From assembly GCA_965112735.1 (NCBI GenBank), contig OZ218950.1:620001-684000 (forward strand): 64,000 nt of DNA. The letters are read 5' to 3'. Both the position numbers and the translations under genes were made by a program. This DNA comes from Phaeosaccion multiseriatum (Eukaryota; Ochrophyta, other classes). The notes beneath the pieces are model-generated. The model was not told the DNA's origin. It was given only the letters and a program-made list of their open reading frames with translations, and did not search any database. How positions within the stretch are numbered: position 1 is the first letter of the stretch; the number at the start of each line of letters is the position of its first letter. This document shows, in pieces, positions 61,413 through 64,000 of the stretch.

Positions 61413-64000
61413 ACACAGGTGCAGGAGCACCCCGAGAATGGCAACGACGTCACCAGAGAGGAGATCAGCACAGCCATGCTGCTGACCTACCGGAGGGTCA
61501 ACTTCTGGAAGGGCCAAGGAGCAGACGGGCGCAGGGCGAGCCACGTCAAGTACCCCCCGGACAGCCCCCAGGAGTACGCAATCGTGGAGGCTCTGACTGA
61601 CACCTACGAGCTGCTCCGAACGGGGGACACTCCACTGCCTCCACAGCTCGCCAAACGGTGGTTCAGCACCAGCGCCGCAGCCCTCGGCGAGAAAGCGCGT
61701 CCTGTGACATCCCCCAACCTCTACCGCAGCCTCGTGGAGAGCTGTCACATGAAGCTCATCGCGGACAGGGTGGGCCCAGAGCTCAGAAGCGCAGGACAGC
61801 TAGCGGTAGCGGTCAGAGGCGGAGGGGAAACACACGCCGCAGCAGCCCAGCTAGCGCACGATGCCGGCAAAACCGTCGTGCTGCATGACATCACCAAGGC
61901 CTACACCCGCGTGTCGCGTGCCAGAGGCGTCCTAGCCTCAGGAGCACTCCCTACCATCGACCCAGCAGGCATCAACTACGCCATCGCCAGCCTCTCCCAC
62001 GCCTCCGCCCACAACGCCCTCACACCAGACGGCACCCAGACCATCCACCAGAGCTCCGGAGTCAACCAAGGAGCACCAGAAGGGCCTCTCATGTTCGCAG
62101 CCGCCATCCACCCAGTGCTGAAAGTTCAGAACACAGCCGACACCGCAGCGAACCGCCCCACCATCTCCGCCTACGCAGACGACCTCATGGACCAGCTGGA
62201 ACCCGACGCACCCCTACAGACCTACGCCCCACGCCATGCCCATCTCCAAGCCCAATTCCGAGGCTTGGGCCTCGAGTTCAACGAGAGGAAAACGGTTTAC
62301 CTCATGGGCAAAGGCAAGCAGCCAACACAGGCTGACAGGGACCACGCCCAACGGCAGGGCGCCACACTTGCCACCGAGGGTACCGTGGTAGCCGGCATCC
62401 CCGTCGGCACGGAGGAGTACATCGAAGAGTACCTCCGCAACATCCTCGGCCAAGAAGACCCCAGGGGCTACCTCCAACTCGCCAAACACTGCAGCGAGTG
62501 GGACAACACCCAGGCGGCCACCCTCGTCCTCCTCCAATGCCTCCCAGCCAGGCTCACACACCTGGCGAGAGCCATTGACCCCTCCATCTTCCGACGCGCC
62601 CTCGGCAGCAGGGCAGACCGCACCAACAGAGCGACAATGGCCCACATCATGCGACTCCCCGATGCCCCCCTCTGGAGCAGGCCGCAGATGCACAAGAGGA
62701 GCCATGGACGGAGACACAGCGCCTACAAATGCATACGGCACGGCGCTTCGGCGGCCTCGGCCTCACCAGCCTCCACGACATCGCCCCAGCAGCATACCTT
62801 GGCAACAAGATGCTCACCCTCCCCCCTGCTCAGCCGCACCGCACGCCGGGAAGGCTCCCAAGAGAGCGCCCTACCGGACCAGCTGTTCACCAACGGAGCC
62901 CTCAAGAGCGTCGCCGACAGCGTCAACCTCCTGCACGAGGAGGGGGTCCCTGAGGCCCCCCTCATCCAAGCAGTGGGTCAGGCACAGTTCGACGAGGCCC
63001 GCTCACGCGTACTCGAGCCGCCTGACCACCAAGCCCAGGACACAGCGCGACGCAACGTGCGCAGGAGCCATCAGGCAGGCCGTCAACCGACCCACGGCGT
63101 CCAGAAGGCCCTCACCACCTTCATCCACAAACGCCGCCATGAGGAGCTGACGCAGAGCATCGCCACCATCGACGTCACACCGGCAGAGGCACAGAGGGGA
63201 GAGGAGACACAGGAAATGGCAACAGCCCGACTCCACTCACAGCGAGGAAGGGGCGCCATGGCCTTCCTCGGAGCGCTCCCCCACGGCCACAACACCATGG
63301 CCCCCGCAGAATGGACCATGGCCCTTCGTCGCAACCTCGGTGTCAACACGCCATACGCGGACCCGCCCCCACCCTGCCTTGGCACAGGCTGCGCCCGCAC
63401 GGCAAGCACTACCCACGCCACCATCTGCCCCCGCACCGGCCTCCACAACCACACACACCACCTCCTCGTCAAGGCCTTCGGGAGGATGATGCACAGCGTG
63501 GGCATTGGAGGAGCACGTGTAGAGGACCAGACCTGCTTCGACGGCCCCACGGGCACCCGAGCAGGCCGAGACCTACGCATGGACCTGACCTATCCCGCAG
63601 GTAGCTTCCCGGGAGCGGACGCACCCCTGCGGAGAAACCTCCTCTGCGACATCACCGTCACCAACCCCACCGCCCCCACTCACGTGGGACGGGCCTCCAC
63701 CACGCCAGGCCACGCAGCAGCCGCCGCCGAAGAACGCAAGCGCACCCACTACCTGGGCAGTTTTCTGCCCGGGACTTCAACCCTGAAGTGCATTGCAATC
63801 GAGACGTACGGCAGACTGGGCCACCAAACGGACGAGCTCATCGAGGCGATGGCCATCCACAAGGCATCAAGAGGGCTCGGCCCCGCAGCGGCGGCAGCCA
63901 CGGGCCCCATCAAGGGCCTCCTGCGCCAACAACTGTCCCTCGCCCTTCAACGCGCCCTCTCACAGCGGGAGATCAGGTATGGCACCCTCCTTCGAGCCAC
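61413..64000 (+). mobile_element. 5'-truncated LINE copy 3, continuing past the window end
   Basis: Begins at sequence equivalent to about 57317 of the full-length copy and runs to the window edge (equivalent to 59900). Again inserted after gcttgtcgcacc. Differences from the full-length copy are a handful of bases, mostly C-run lengths. Confidence 0.9.
61476..64000 (+). CDS. RT and RLE of LINE copy 3, partial
   Basis: Read from the ATG at 61476 (AMLLTYRRVNFWKG), the frame stays open to the window end. It covers the RT (VVLHDITKAYTRV, NQGAPEGPLMFA, YADDLMD) and the RLE. It crosses the position where the full-length copy breaks, thanks to six C at about 61553. Between 62675 and 62826 it has one C fewer and then two C fewer than the full-length copy. 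About 50 codons are therefore read in another frame, but the frame is regained. The stop would lie about 70 bases outside the window. Confidence 0.8.
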   Translation, partial: MLLTYRRVNFWKGQGADGRRASHVKYPPDSPQEYAIVEALTDTYELLRTGDTPLPPQLAKRWFSTSAAALGEKARPVTSPNLYRSLVESCHMKLIADRVGPELRSAGQLAVAVRGGGETHAAAAQLAHDAGKTVVLHDITKAYTRVSRARGVLASGALPTIDPAGINYAIASLSHASAHNALTPDGTQTIHQSSGVNQGAPEGPLMFAAAIHPVLKVQNTADTAANRPTISAYADDLMDQLEPDAPLQTYAPRHAHLQAQFRGLGLEFNERKTVYLMGKGKQPTQADRDHAQRQGATLATEGTVVAGIPVGTEEYIEEYLRNILGQEDPRGYLQLAKHCSEWDNTQAATLVLLQCLPARLTHLARAIDPSIFRRALGSRADRTNRATMAHIMRLPDAPLWSRPQMHKRSHGRRHSAYKCIRHGASAASASPASTTSPQQHTLATRCSPSPLLSRTARREGSQESALPDQLFTNGALKSVADSVNLLHEEGVPEAPLIQAVGQAQFDEARSRVLEPPDHQAQDTARRNVRRSHQAGRQPTHGVQKALTTFIHKRRHEELTQSIATIDVTPAEAQRGEETQEMATARLHSQRGRGAMAFLGALPHGHNTMAPAEWTMALRRNLGVNTPYADPPPPCLGTGCARTASTTHATICPRTGLHNHTHHLLVKAFGRMMHSVGIGGARVEDQTCFDGPTGTRAGRDLRMDLTYPAGSFPGADAPLRRNLLCDITVTNPTAPTHVGRASTTPGHAAAAAEERKRTHYLGSFLPGTSTLKCIAIETYGRLGHQTDELIEAMAIHKASRGLGPAAAAATGPIKGLLRQQLSLALQRALSQREIRYGTLLRA

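Noticed and set aside
1-64000. Prokaryotic or viral origin of the window
   Set aside because: Seven-exon genes with conserved GT/AG junctions, Copia, DIRS-like and RLE LINE elements and abundant microsatellites point to a eukaryotic nuclear genome. No virion or phage genes are seen.

Overview
The window looks like nuclear DNA of a GC-rich protist, most likely an alga or other stramenopile (inference, moderate to low confidence). It has spliced genes, microsatellite-rich introns, Copia, DIRS-like and restriction-like-endonuclease (RLE) LINE retrotransposons, and multi-copy CTVEGC zinc-finger repeat genes of the type known from WRKY19-like proteins and common in stramenopiles. I see no rRNA or tRNA gene, CRISPR array or prokaryotic operon.

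Layout. From 1 to about 53.5 kb the window is a tandem array of a two-gene module, all on the minus strand. Gene 'ZfR' encodes 4-10 copies of a C-x4-C-x9-C-x2-H unit followed by a conserved C-terminal domain. Copies lie at 2571-3898, 8613-9647, 11138-12547, 17224-22769, 27630-34298, 38976-39929, 46782-47960 and 52741-53552 onward. Gene 'B' has seven exons, which I rebuilt from conserved splice sites. Full-length or nearly full-length copies lie at 4377-8119, 13011-16733, 23254-27137, 34776-38482, 42634-46272 and 48630-52299. Rearranged copies are at 851-2280, 10124-10763 and 40656-42440. B introns carry microsatellites, and its exon 6 carries a poly-Glu tract of variable length.

Mobile elements. 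Three unrelated retrotransposon classes interrupt ZfR copies, always inside the zinc-finger repeats. A DIRS-like tyrosine-recombinase element lies at 17952-21717. A Copia element with identical 186-bp LTRs and a 5-bp target duplication lies at 28685-34088. An RLE-type LINE is present as a 310-bp 3' fragment (22013-22322), a full-length copy (53553-60299) and two 5'-truncated copies (60382-61329 and 61413 to the window end). All LINE copies sit at the same position of the repeat unit, so this LINE appears to be site-specific for a host protein-coding repeat. Its protein also carries two RING-like cysteine clusters. Two related TIR elements with internal minisatellites (40327-40570 and 48358-48544) and a third, different one (564-850) complete the picture.

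How it fits together: a ZfR+B pair was amplified by unequal recombination, and the ZfR repeats act as landing sites for several transposons. Many reading-frame breaks fall in C or G homopolymers and differ between near-identical copies, so assembly error must be excluded before calling those genes dead.
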